A stretch of 64,000 nt of DNA from Torymus aiolomorphi (Eukaryota; Arthropoda; Insecta; Hymenoptera; Torymidae), in assembly GCA_036365515.1 (NCBI GenBank), contig CM070874.1, forward strand, positions 111,897,235 through 111,961,234. The letters run 5' to 3'. Below, in pieces: positions 1 to 9,954 of this stretch. The notes beneath the pieces were generated by a model. That model had not been told where the DNA came from. It saw only the letters and a list, made by a program, of their open reading frames with translations, and ran no database searches. The first letter of the stretch is position 1, and each line of letters starts with the position of its first letter. A program made the position numbers and the translations under genes.

Positions 1-296
1 AAATATTTATTAGATTATTGCCAATACATACTTTTCTTTCTCAAACTAATGTATTTCTTTAAAATTTTTTACAACAATAATTAATTGTTTGTATAGGATA
101 CATAAATGAAAAAACAAAAAAGATATTTTTTGTATTAAGTTAAATTGTTTAAAAAACAAAAAAACAACAAAGAAAACAGTTTTATTTATTAATAAAGTTT
201 TGTTGTGAAAAATTTACTTTTGTTTTTTAAATTTAAAGAATGGAATCGATAAATTAGTTTGAGGAAGCATCTTGCCAATGAATTGGCAGCGGTTTT
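1..296. repeat. 296-bp terminal-repeat element, copy A
   Basis: Nearly the same sequence recurs at 33021-33316, with only scattered substitutions and short indels. The right end carries TGCCAATGAATTGGCAGCGG, itself an imperfect palindrome. Just inside the left end is the related string TTGCCAATACATA, so the ends are partly inverted copies of each other. It is AT-rich with no coding capacity. The window begins at or inside the element, so the true left end is unknown. It reads as a short non-autonomous DNA element or the end of a larger one. Confidence 0.7.
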
Positions 297-499
297 TATG
301 ATAGAGTATATAGAAAGGTGTCTTAGAGAAAAATAATATTTTCATTTATCTAGTTGAAACATATATTTTAACTGAAAACCTAAATTCCTATCTAAATCTA
401 AAAATCTTTCAATATTATTTCAAATGCCATTCCACTATTGCTAAGATTTGAATTCATGAAGACCCTTCTAAAATCTTAAACTATTTAGCATAAAAGGGC

Positions 500-795
500 C
501 AGCGATAAACCAATCCGCACGAGTCCACGCACTCCAAATACTTGGCGCGTCACGTCCATCCCATCAGACGACGGAACATTTCGACGTCGTCGTCGTCGTC
601 GCGGCTTCTCTGTCTTTCTCTATAAATCTCTCTTGAACACTCGGCTCTTCGCGATATATAAGACTCCCGCTCTTCTCCGTAAGATGCATTAATAAAGTCT
701 GGAGAAAAACGTGCCAGCGCTACGAGCCAAGCTCCACTCTCTTTACGATCGCTCGCCCGCGCTCGCGGCGCTTCTCACGAGCCGGAGAAAATTCT

Positions 796-841
<46 letters not shown>

Positions 842-918
842 TCCCAGGCGAGGAACATTCGAAAATACCGTAGACGAACGCGCTGCGAATTTCAAAGAGA
901 TACGGCTCTCCCTCCCTT

Positions 919-983
<65 letters not shown>

Positions 984-1260
984 GTCTCTTTCTCTCTCGC
1001 GCACGCATGCGGACTTGTACGGGAGAGTATCATCGACGGCTAACGGGCTACATATAAATACCATACATCTCTGCATCGGCGAATTCACGCACGAGCGCAG
1101 AGGAAGAGCCGGCTTTTATCAGGCCTGCGTGTGCGTGTCTTTGAGCCGATTGAATTGTGTGGAAGAGGAGCCAGTGATAACTGGCGAGTAAGTGGCATAG
1201 CGAGTTATGCAAGGTCGAAGTATCGAAAGTTTCAGTGGAAGGTGATGGATGAAAGATTTA
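500..1260. other. GC/CpG island 1 with GA and CT microsatellites
   Basis: A GC-rich block between AT-rich stretches. The left flank (about 480-600) is A/C-rich and includes repeated CGTCGT; the right flank (about 1120-1250) is G/T-rich. A (GA)n run lies at about 799-838 and an interrupted (CT)n run at about 920-1000. The open frames over it are low-complexity Arg-Glu or Ser-Leu repeats and are not genes. Confidence 0.6.
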
Positions 1261-1974
1261 ATTTTGAATAATTCGCAGTATAATTTTATATAATAATTGA
1301 GAAAAGATTGACCGATTTGAAAAACATATTAGTCTTGTCATATGTTTCTAATGCAATCAATACGATAATGTTTGGATATTTTTATATTAATAAAATTAAA
1401 TAATATTAAATAGTATTTTTTGATATCATACCAGTAAAATTCGATTTTACGTCCTGTTTTTCGGTCGTAAAATTCGATTTCTCGAATCTATGTCCGTAAA
1501 ATAAAAAATTTCTAAAATAAGCCATTTTTCATTAATAAAACTAAATACGCCAATTATTTGTCGTATAATATACATTCATACTTTACATTCATTCAGTTTT
1601 TGGTAATGTATTATAAAAAATGTGAAGAAAATTTAATTTAAATAAAATTTATTTCGATGATTAAAAAAAACCGCTGCCAATACATTGGCACTTAGCTTCC
1701 CCAAAATAATGTATTTATTTCTTTTTTAATTTTTAATGCCAATAATTAATTGTATTATCCAATTTTCTCTATGAACATTTGTATAAAACTAATATATATT
1801 TTTTGAAAATATATTTTTGAAATGTAAATACACGAAAAAACTACTTTTTTATAATACATTTTTTTTTCTAAAAAACAAAAGAAGATAATCTCTTAAAATT
1901 TTAACCAAATATTGTCTTTAATAAGTGTAATAAGTGGTTAAAATATTAAGTCGATAAATCACATACTCTCTAAG

Positions 1975-2560
1975 AAAACGCTATTCGAAAATTTTTTAAA
2001 AAATTGTTTAACCTCAGATACTTCGGTATTAACAGTCCGATTTTTTTTGGCAACGAACTCAGTTTGATGATATAAAAAAACTGTATCCCTGCCAAATTTC
2101 AGGACCATTGGTTGATTTTTACTCTTGTTATCGTGCGACAACGAAAACGCTACTTTTTTATAAAACAATTTTTTTCCCAAAAACAAATAATATTGCACAT
2201 GTAACATAGTGTAATAAGTGGTTCAAATTTATTGTCGATATAAATCAAGTATTCTCTGAGAAAACGTTATTCGAAAATTAAAAAAAAAAAATTTTAACCT
2301 CAAATATCTTTGATCGTAATAGTACGATTTTTTGGGCAACGAACTCAGTTTGAAGATATAAAAAAGCTATATCTCTTTCAATTTTCAAGACGATTGATTG
2401 ATTTTTACTCTTGTTATCGTGGGACAACAAAAACACTATTTTTTTAGAAAACGATTTTTTTCTAAAAACAAATGAAGATAACCTCTTGAAATTTTAACCA
2501 AATATAGCCTTCAATGAGTGTAATAAGTGGTTACATCTTTAAGTCGATAAATCAAACATT
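1975..2560. repeat. Two diverged ~310-bp tandem units
   Basis: Both units contain TAACCTCA(G/A)ATA, then GGCAACGAACTCAGTTTGA, then ACTCTTGTTATCGTG followed by ACAAC, then GTGTAATAAGTGGTT, in the same order. The offset is close to 300 bp. A partial unit seems to precede them (about 1860-1950). A related set in reverse orientation lies at about 32170-32620. Confidence 0.65.
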
Positions 2561-2778
2561 TTTTGAGAAATTAATTAAATAATTTTGATCACGCATTTTC
2601 CTCAATAACAAATGACAGAGAAAAGATAATTTTAAAATTAAAAAAAGAAAATGTAGGTAATTTAAATATCTTTCAAGAAAAGTTTATTATATTAAATAAT
2701 AATGGCTGTAAGATACAAAAAAAAATTTTAAAAACTAAAAATTCAAAATCATTTTTTGGTTATAAAAAAATAGTATAT

Positions 2779-2893
2779 TACGATACATGTGACTTAAGTA
2801 GCCCATTATTGCACGGCGTGATGTTAGCGCCCGAGCGTAGCGAGGGTAATAAATCACGCTGTGCTGTGGGCCACTGAAGTCACATGTATCGTA
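2779..2893. repeat. 115-bp imperfect palindrome
   Basis: The outer arms TACGATACATGTGACTT and its complement are nearly exact. The inner arms pair CCCATTATTGCACGGCGTGA with the opposite side less perfectly. The core contains GCGCCCGAGCGTAGCGAGGG. It looks like a fold-back element inserted in the surrounding repeat. A degenerate copy of one arm is seen at about 2951-2985. Confidence 0.7.
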
Positions 2894-3054
2894 CGATATT
2901 TTATAGCACGTTTACCTAAGTTCGCTGTCACGCCTATCCGTGTCATAAGCAGTTCATTATTGCACCGTGAGGTTAGCGCACGAGCGGTTTTTCTCGAGAC
3001 GAAGAGAATAAGTCTTTTTCGACGAAAATTGTCCGAATGGTTGTCGAGATATAG

Positions 3055-3085
<31 letters not shown>

Positions 3086-3087
<2 letters not shown>

Positions 3088-5152
3088 GCAAAAGAGGAAA
3101 GAGCTGAAAATTGACATCAAGACAGCCAAAAGAAAGTGTTGGCAGGACTTCTGCGAGGAAGTGGACAGTGACCCGTGGGGACGGCCGTACAAAACGGTCA
3201 TAAATAAAATCAATCCCAGAGGCACCAGTGCTCTCTCCTGTCCAACCTTTCTTGATAGAGTAGTCCAAAATTTATTCCCACAACACCAGGAACGGCAACA
3301 TGGCACTGGTCTAACGGAAAGAATCGGTACAGCCGAGCCAACAGCAGTCACCGAATCAGAAGTGAAGATAGCGGCCAAAAAGATTGCCATAAGAAAGGCC
3401 CCAGGACTGGACGGCGTTCCTGGTTTAGCTATAAAGACTGCAGCTCTGGAAGTTCCTTGCATATTCAAGGACACTTTCAATGCATGCCTAAGTGAAGGAA
3501 TATTCCCGGCACAGTGGAAGATACAGAGGTTGGTACTCCTTCCTAAGGGAAATAAACCTCCGGATGAACCATCCGCGTATCGACCACTCTGCATATTGGA
3601 TATAGCCGGAAAATTGCTTGAACGTATCATATCCGTCAGACTGGAGGCAGCTATACAACAGATCGGCGGCTTGTCTGATAACCAATTCGGCTTTAGGAAG
3701 GGTCGATCAACGATCGATGCTATCGATAGGGTGGTGTCAGTAGCTGAGAACGCCATTAGTGGTGGCCGGTGCCCAAAACGCATGTGTGCTATAATTGGTT
3801 TAGATGTACGGAACGCATTTAACACGGCCAGGTGGGATAAAATCATGCTCGCATTGGAAGACCTAAGCGTGCCACTGTACCTTCGAAGAGTAATCTCGAG
3901 TTACCTAACTGACCGCACGCTTCTCTATGATACCAACGACGGTACGCATTCTTATAAGATCACAGGAGGCGTGCCGCAGGGCTCTGTATTAGGATCCCCA
4001 ATCTGGAACATCCTGTACGACGGATTGCTTAGGCAACCGCTCCCACATGGGGTGTCGATAGTAGCTTACGCAGATGATATTGCTCTCATTATCGTTGGGA
4101 AAACCATCAAAGATGTACAATATCTCGGAGATACGGCAATCGAGGTAGTAGGAGATTGGCTGAGCGAACATGGACTCAGTCTTGCTGCCGAAAAGACCGA
4201 GGCAGTGCTCATTGCCAGAACAAAACAGAGAGTCTACGCCACTTTCACGGTCAACGACGAGAAGATCAAGACAAGGGACACCATGAAGTACCTAGGAGTC
4301 ACAATAGATGCGCGGATGTCATTCAAAGATCACCTTAGGAACGCAGGATTAAAGGCATCAAAAGTGGCTCGAGCATTCGCAGGCATCATGCCAAACATAG
4401 GAGGGCCGAAGCAGCCACGACGGTTGCTTCTTTCATCGGTGATTTATTCCGTGATTCTGTACGGAGCCCCCATCTGGGCTAATGCTATACGTAGTAACCC
4501 AAGCTATGGTGCAGCTTGCCGAAGGGCCTGCAGGACAATCGCGCTGAGAGTGGCCTGCGCCTACCGTACCGTATCAGACATCGCTCTCTCGGTAGTCGCC
4601 GGACTGCCACCCTTGGACCTAATGGCATGTGAGAGAGCTGAGGTGTATCGCGAAGGAGTGATAAAAGAAGAGGGCGAACTTGACCAGGAACCACGTCAAA
4701 ACCGATGGTCCAGGAAGACTGGAAGAGTGGCAGCGCTGATGGGATATAGCAGAAAAAGGTCGGTGGACCCATCGTATTATCCCATGTGTCGTGGAGTGGA
4801 CGGAGAGGAGACACGGACTCGTGACCTTTCATCTCACCCAGATACTAACCGGGCATGGCTGCTTTCGCAGCTACCTGAAGAGAATTGGAGTGTACGAACA
4901 TGTCCTGAACGTGATGAGGACGTTGGACACGCTTTGTTCGTATGCCCCAGGTTTCGGGAAGAGAGAGAAAGGTTTCAGGCCTTATGGGAAAGGCCCTTAA
5001 CTCCCGAGGGCATCGGGAGATGCTTACTCTCTTCGCAGAGAGGATGGGATGCTGTGATTGGTCTCGTCACCGAGGTGGTGGACAGATTGAACTCCATAAG
5101 GCGAGAAGAAGAAAGAAGAGGAAACCGCCTCACAGAAGACCAGGCGGGGTAG
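3086..5152 (+). CDS. R1-like reverse transcriptase ORF2, C-terminal part
   Basis: A 688-residue open frame with no internal stop. The first part (KRKCWQDFCEEVDSDPWGRP) is the linker seen upstream of the RT domain in R1-like proteins. RT motifs follow in order: RKAPGLDG, a LLPKGNKPP/YRPLCILD block, FGFRKGRSTIDA, GLDVRNAFNTARWD, GVPQGSVLGSPIWN, and the catalytic YADD at about residues 328-331 (nt 4067-4078). Then come KYLGVTID and thumb-region sequence. The C-terminus has an H-x5-CPRF zinc-knuckle remnant, but the usual first CxxC pair is incomplete. The open frame can be extended upstream to 2861, but that part translates the palindrome and CA repeat and is not part of the protein. The element lacks its endonuclease and promoter, so it cannot move on its own, yet the frame is intact, suggesting a fairly recent insertion. 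Confidence 0.88.
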
Positions 5153-5357
5153 AGGGCCGTAAAGGCTGCGACTGCCCTCCACGAAGTAATGCCTAACGGC
5201 GGTTTCCGCGGGAGGAATTACAGTCGGGGGGAGGCCCTGCTATAGAGCAACAGCAGGGGATTTTAGTAGGTATTGCCAGAAATGGTCGAGTCCTACATAA
5301 CATCTCGTATGCGTAAATGCATTTTTCCTAACCTCCTCAAAAAAAAAAAAAAAAAAT
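3086..5357 (+). mobile_element. 5'-truncated R1-like non-LTR retrotransposon
   Basis: The fragment begins directly at the end of a (CA)n tract. It contains the C-terminal two thirds of ORF2 (3086-5152), a 3' UTR of about 185 bp and an A tract at 5339-5357. The whole 5' half (ORF1 and the APE-type endonuclease) is missing, as expected of 5' truncation during target-primed reverse transcription. No clear target duplication was found: upstream is CA repeat and downstream a hairpin element. Several R1-clade lineages are known to target simple repeats, so the CA junction may be meaningful or accidental. Confidence 0.85.
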
Positions 5358-5537
5358 TGCCCTCGGTTACATTATTATCTATCATTTTACAAAGTTTGAA
5401 GTTTCTATATAAATATTTCGCTGAATGGGATTTGAATAATGTCTCAAAATCAAGTAATTCAAATGCCATTCAGCGAAATATTTATATATAAACTGCAAAC
5501 TTTGTAAAATGATAGATAATAATGTAACGGAGGGCAA
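5358..5537. repeat. 180-bp hairpin (fold-back) element
   Basis: Two arms of about 80 bp start with TTGCCCTC(G/C)GTTACATTA and are about 95% complementary, around a loop of about 25 bp (about 5435-5460). It abuts the A tract of the R1-like fragment exactly. It has no coding capacity. It could be a MITE or an inverted duplication formed at the retrotransposon junction. Confidence 0.8.
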
Positions 5538-5582
5538 TGCAGTCCTGGTTTTCCGTAATATTGTTTTTACTATTTGTTATAG

Positions 5583-6404
5583 GCAAATTACTTATTTTTT
5601 TGTCTGCTATATTGTGGTGCAAAATTTGAATTTTTAATTGACTTTTGGACCCCCTTAAGGAAAGCAGAGAAATATGATAAGAAATATAAAAATACAGACA
5701 AGTCGAAAATATACAAGGAAATGGCTGATTTTTTAAACCTAAATTTAAACTCAACATTATCACTTAAGTGTAAAAAGTTAATCACCATATTTTATCAATA
5801 TAAATTACCTTAATTATAGCTTATAAAAATAAATCAAATATAAATCTTGTTTATTACTGAAAATTTTGAAATTACATAAATTGTTACATTTTTGTTATAA
5901 AATATTAATTACTATTATTATTACTATTAATTATATGAAAAAAATTACCAACTCATGGATATTCTTTTTGTTTTAGCTGATGTTAAGAAACGCTGGGAAA
6001 CTCTTCGTAAATGTTTTGTCAATGCTTACAGAAATAAGAGATCATCATACACATATTATGAAGAATTTATGTTTTTAAAAGATCATGTTTCTATTCAAAA
6101 AGACGTTGAATCTACTTCCAAATGTATAACAAACAAAAGTAAAATAAATAAATTTCAAACGCAGGCATTTCAGAAAAAGTTTGACAAAACTGAAAATATA
6201 TTCAATAAATATGATGCCATACCATGCCATGCTTCTCTACCACTTGATAAGTTTGCATTAAAAAAAGCAAATGAGTTAGCTGATCTAGAAAAAGAAGTAC
6301 TTCATACTGCTCAACGTACTATACAGTCGCTTAACAAAAATACTGAAGAGGAAGATTGTTATCAGTTGGCAATTAAACAAAGTTTACGAACATTAGGAGA
6401 AAAT
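5583..6404 (+). pseudogene. MADF-domain (Adf-1/MADF-like) gene fragment, 3' end displaced
   Basis: Two exons can be read. 5583-5769 follows a plausible acceptor (TTGTTATAG) and encodes the first part of a MADF fold, including KYDKKYKNTDKSKIYKEMA. A GTAAAA donor opens a 207-bp intron (5770-5976). Exon 5977-6404, after TTTTTGTTTTAG, continues in phase with DVKKRWETLRKCFVNAYRN, the usual last helix of MADF (KxRWxxLR). A Lys/Glu-rich tail follows. MADF domains are Myb/SANT-like DNA-binding modules of insect transcription factors and of accessory proteins of PIF/Harbinger transposons. The frame is broken at residue pair LGEN by the Penelope-like insertion; the lost last codons are at 10811-10870. 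The first exon with the start codon was not found. Apart from the insertion the frames are clean, so the break may be recent or polymorphic. Confidence 0.7.
6392..6404. repeat. 13-bp target-site duplication, left copy
   Basis: ATTAGGAGAAAAT here is repeated exactly at 10798-10810, on the other side of the Penelope-like insertion. Deleting one copy and the insert restores the MADF reading frame. Confidence 0.85.
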
Positions 6405-6562
6405 TTTAGTTGGATTTAATTGATGTAAATGAGTACACACATTCAATATTAAATGTACAACATTTCGATAACTTGATTGTTATCCTTTTCAAGTACTGAA
6501 ATTTATTAAAGGAGTATTTTCCAGAAGTCAATGATAATACATTCGTCACAAATAATAGTCTT
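6405..6562 (-). repeat. Partial pLTR copy at the left edge
   Basis: About 158 bp matching 6640-6790 and 9809-9955 with few differences (for example ACATTTCG against ACGTTTCG). It ends abruptly at an inverted copy of host sequence (6563-6604). Confidence 0.75.
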
Positions 6563-6604
6563 AATATTTGTGATACACAATCAAGTAGATCATTTTCTCC
6601 TAAT
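6563..6604 (-). repeat. 42-bp inverted copy of host flank inside the insertion
   Basis: These 42 bases are the exact reverse complement of 10798-10839, which is the right target duplication plus 29 bases of MADF coding sequence. Host sequence has therefore been captured between two pLTR segments on the left side of the element. Confidence 0.85.
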
Positions 6605-7203
6605 CCTCGTTCTGTCTCTATCACTCATATCTAATATTTTAGTTGGATTTAATTGATGTAAAACACACATTCAATATTAAATGTACAACGTTTCGATAAC
6701 TTGATTGTTATCCTTTTCAAGTACTGAAATTTATTAAAGGAGTATTTTCTACAAATCAATGATAATACATTCGTCACAAATAATAGTCTTACCTATATTA
6801 AATTCCATGGATTACATCGTCATAAATTTATAGCCTCGACATAAGAGTTTTTTTCCTTTTCTAAACATTAAGAAACAAAAATGAAGTTGATGTATGAATT
6901 GTTGCACAAAGGTTAGCGTCAATTAAGTATAACTGATACCTTGTAGTCATTTATGGTTAAAAATGTAACATTGCACATACTCAATAAATTGAGACAGCAA
7001 TCGAATAAATTAACAAATATAAAACAACACCATAATAAGTTAACAGATAAAACCGCATATAATAAATTAACACAGAAACTAAACTAAAGCATTCAAAAGA
7101 GTAGAATAAAAGTAAACAAGTAACTGTCAATCTAATCACATTATAACAACAATGATACCACAGTTATGTTAGACCCTTATACTTAATTGTCATAGACTAA
7201 ATA

Positions 7204-9798
7204 TTATTTTCGTGATTTTAGTTTGTTGAGCAATTGCGAATAATAACTACTTAAGTTTTGTGTATTTTCTTTTATGTTTATCGGGTTACTTTGTAGTTTT
7301 ATATTAATCATCTCTGATATTAATCTTTTTCTCCATTTTTCTTCATTATCTAATATTACAGTGTTCTGAAAATCGAAATTATGTTTGAAATTTTTTACGT
7401 GTTCGTTTATAACAAATTTTTTATCATCTTTTTTCATATTCGCAATGTGCTCCTTAATCCTTGTATCTAACATCCGCTTACTTTCACCTACGTAACTACC
7501 ATCGCAGTCCTTACAGTTTATTCTATATACAATGTTAGTTCGTTCATTCGTTTTTTGTCTATCTTTACCTCTTTTTATTATACTATTAAGATTATTTTTA
7601 ATTTGCGGAACTGATCTAATACCAAACTTTCTTAGATTATTTGAGACCTTTTCAAAGATATGCGGTATATACGGTAAACTTAGTATTACATTTCTTTTTA
7701 CTGTTTTTCTATTGTTATCTTTACTATTATAGTTAAGCTTGTTTAGTCTTTCTTTGACATAGAAATCTATGAATCTTTCTGGATATTGGTTGGTTTTTAA
7801 TAGGTTCTTAACTAAATTGATGTTTTTTTCCCCAAAATTGCCTGTTAGATAGTAAAATCACTCTATCGACTAGATTATAAACCATTGCTCTTTTTTGTGA
7901 TGTTGGATGATTTGATTTAAAATTTAAAATTCTACCTGAGAAGGTAGGTTTATGATACCAATCTGTAATGATTTTGTTATTCTCTTTTATCAATAGTACT
8001 TTTAAGAAACTTATGGTATCACTTTGTTCTACTTCGTGTGTAAATTTAAGTCTACCATGATAAGAATTGAAATTTTCAAGGACTTGTTTTATTTTGTTTT
8101 TGGGAATACAAATAATAATGTCATCCACATATCTATAATAAAACACTGGTTTAAAATCTAGTTTTCTTATACATTCTTCTTCTAAATCTACCATTACCAT
8201 ATCTGCGAATAGAGGACTTATAGGACTACCCATAGGTGATCCATAAGTTTGTCTGTAATAGTTGCCATCAAATTGGAAAAAGGTGTTGTCCATTAAGAAT
8301 TCTGATGCTTCAATTATTTCTGTTAATGAAATATTTTTGGATCTAATATGTTGATATCTTTTTTCTATACTATTAATTACAAGTTCTTTAGGAACATTTG
8401 TAAATAACGATGTCACATCCAGAGATATTATAGTGTGATCGTTTGGAATGACGATATCTTTAATTTTTTCTATTAGGTCTTGGCTATTTTTTATATAAGA
8501 TTTTGGTTTTGGAATGCTATTGCGAATAAGTGTGTCTAATGTTTTTGATATTTGGTATGTTGGACTACCAACACATGATACTATGGGTCTTAAAGGTGTA
8601 TCTTTTTTGTGAATTTTTGGTAGTCCATATATCTTGGATAAAGTTGTATTAATTTGAGTTAATTCGTTTTTATGGTATTTTTTATTCAGAAAATTATTGC
8701 CATTCCAATTGTTCAGTATTTTTTATGCATTTTTTGAAGTCTACTAAGTGGATTTTTGGTAATTCGAGTGTAAGTTTCTTTATCAGTCAATAAGTTATTC
8801 ATTTTTTACTTGTATTGTGCATTTTCAATCGCAACAGTTACATTACCTTTGTCGGCCATTGTGAAAAAACATCATTACTCTTTAAAAAGGTCTTTGTTTT
8901 CTTTAACCTCTGTGCAAAAATTCGATCTTCATAAGTTACATGTTTTTTTCCTATTCATGTGTTCATTTAAGCCATTAATCACTGTATTTCTAATTAAATT
9001 ACCTGTTTCAACATTGAAATCATAAGTGTCTAACATGTTTTCTACACTTCTTATTGTGCCTACAATTGATTGTTTATTGTTAATTAGATTGACATTATTG
9101 AATTTTTGCCCTAATGAGACTAAATCGATTATTTCTTTTGGAATATCTATATTAGTTAAATTACAAAACAATTTATTATTATTATTATCTATAGAATTAT
9201 TATTATTATTATTAATTATGATTTCATTGTTGTTAGGATCTTCATTGTTGTTTCTTTCTCTTATGTTAGTTAAGTTGTTAAATTTGTTGATATGTTTAAT
9301 ATTAAGTTTTTTGTATTCAGTATCTGACTTGTTACTTTGTGTGTTAGTAAATTCATTAATAATATTCAAAGGAAGTACTTCGGCTAATTTGTTATGTAGT
9401 TGTACATTTTCTTTTTTTAAAAATCTAATATGTATATTTATATCTTCTATTTGTATGTTTTTTAGTTTGATTCTAAGAGTCTGTATGTTTCTATCAAATT
9501 TTTTGTTCGCTGTGTTACTGTAAAAATAAATGTGTTTCAGATTACTTGTAATTCTACTAATATGCTTGGGTTCAACGTCTTGAGTTCTGCATTGGAGTAG
9601 AAATCTTAGTTTTTACCTTGCTTCAGTAATACGTTTCGTGTTCTTAATGTATTTTTTCATTAGTCTTGTAGTGGTTGCTCCATATTCTTCCGTAATTCTC
9701 TCAAAATGGGAAGTATTGGTGTTCATGTCTGTTGTTAGAGATGTTCTGTTCCATCTAGACCTCATATTTTCAATTCTCGTTCTGTCTCTATCACTCAT
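7204..9798 (-). pseudogene. Penelope-like RT with GIY-YIG endonuclease, frameshifted
   Basis: Read from 9798 (MSDRDRTR) downwards. A first exon (9798-9617) is joined through a 99-bp intron to a second (9517-8929) that contains an Asn-rich low-complexity stretch. Next come a MADKGNVTV block (about 8855-8815) like the ADKGN motif upstream of the RT core, KIYGLPKIHKKDTPLRPIVS, SLDVTSLFTNVP, YGSPMGSPISPLFADM, the catalytic YVDD (8120-8131) and the FKSNHP thumb motif. After a frameshift near 7840 the linker and GIY-YIG endonuclease follow: CKDCDGSYVGES (about 7515-7480), then R-x3-H and the usual C-terminal helices, ending at 7204. Stops and frameshifts near 8900, 8790, 8720 and 7840 mean it cannot make a full protein. 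The domain order identifies a Penelope-like element; the clade cannot be assigned by eye. Confidence 0.85.
9518..9616 (-). other. Intron in the Penelope-like element
   Basis: On the minus strand, GCAAG|GTAAAA is the donor at 9616 and TTATTTTTACAG the acceptor at 9518. Without removal the frame meets a stop formed by the donor itself. With removal it continues in phase as ...TEA-SNTANKKFDRN. Introns inside Penelope-like elements are an established peculiarity of the group. Confidence 0.72.
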
Positions 9799-9954
9799 AT
9801 CTAATATTTTAGTTGGATTTAATTGATGTAAATGAGTACACACATTCAATATTAAATGTACAACGTTTCGATAACTTGATTGTTATCCTTTTCAAGTACT
9901 GAAATTTATTAAAGGAGTATTTTCTACAAGTCAATGATAATACATTCGTCACAA

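Larger units (their letters stand above)
1669..3085. repeat. Composite repeat: terminal motif, ~310-bp units, palindrome, (CA)n
   Basis: It starts with CCGCTGCCAATACATTGGCA, the inverted form of the right end of the 1-296 element. It continues with AT-rich sequence holding at least two diverged tandem units of about 310 bp (about 1975-2230 and 2265-2560). It ends in a (CA)n tract at about 3058-3085. The reverse complement of 31815-33316 follows the same order, including the phrase about 'GAACTCAGTTTGA', the segment around 2600-2700 and the CA tract. This is a dispersed repeat family. A palindrome (2779-2893) interrupts this copy. Confidence 0.65.

Noticed and set aside
711..1088. Overlapping open frames rich in Arg-Glu or Ser-Leu on both strands
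   Set aside because: They are translations of GA/CT microsatellites. The same applies to frames at 18117-18713, 20643-20975, 41385-42070, 61371-61986 and elsewhere.
2854..3846. 330-residue minus-strand frame
   Set aside because: Antisense to the R1-like ORF2, with a Cys-Val stretch from the CA repeat and no domain.
9026..9523. 165-residue plus-strand Leu-rich frame
   Set aside because: Antisense shadow of the Asn-rich part of the Penelope-like ORF; looks membrane-like only because of composition.
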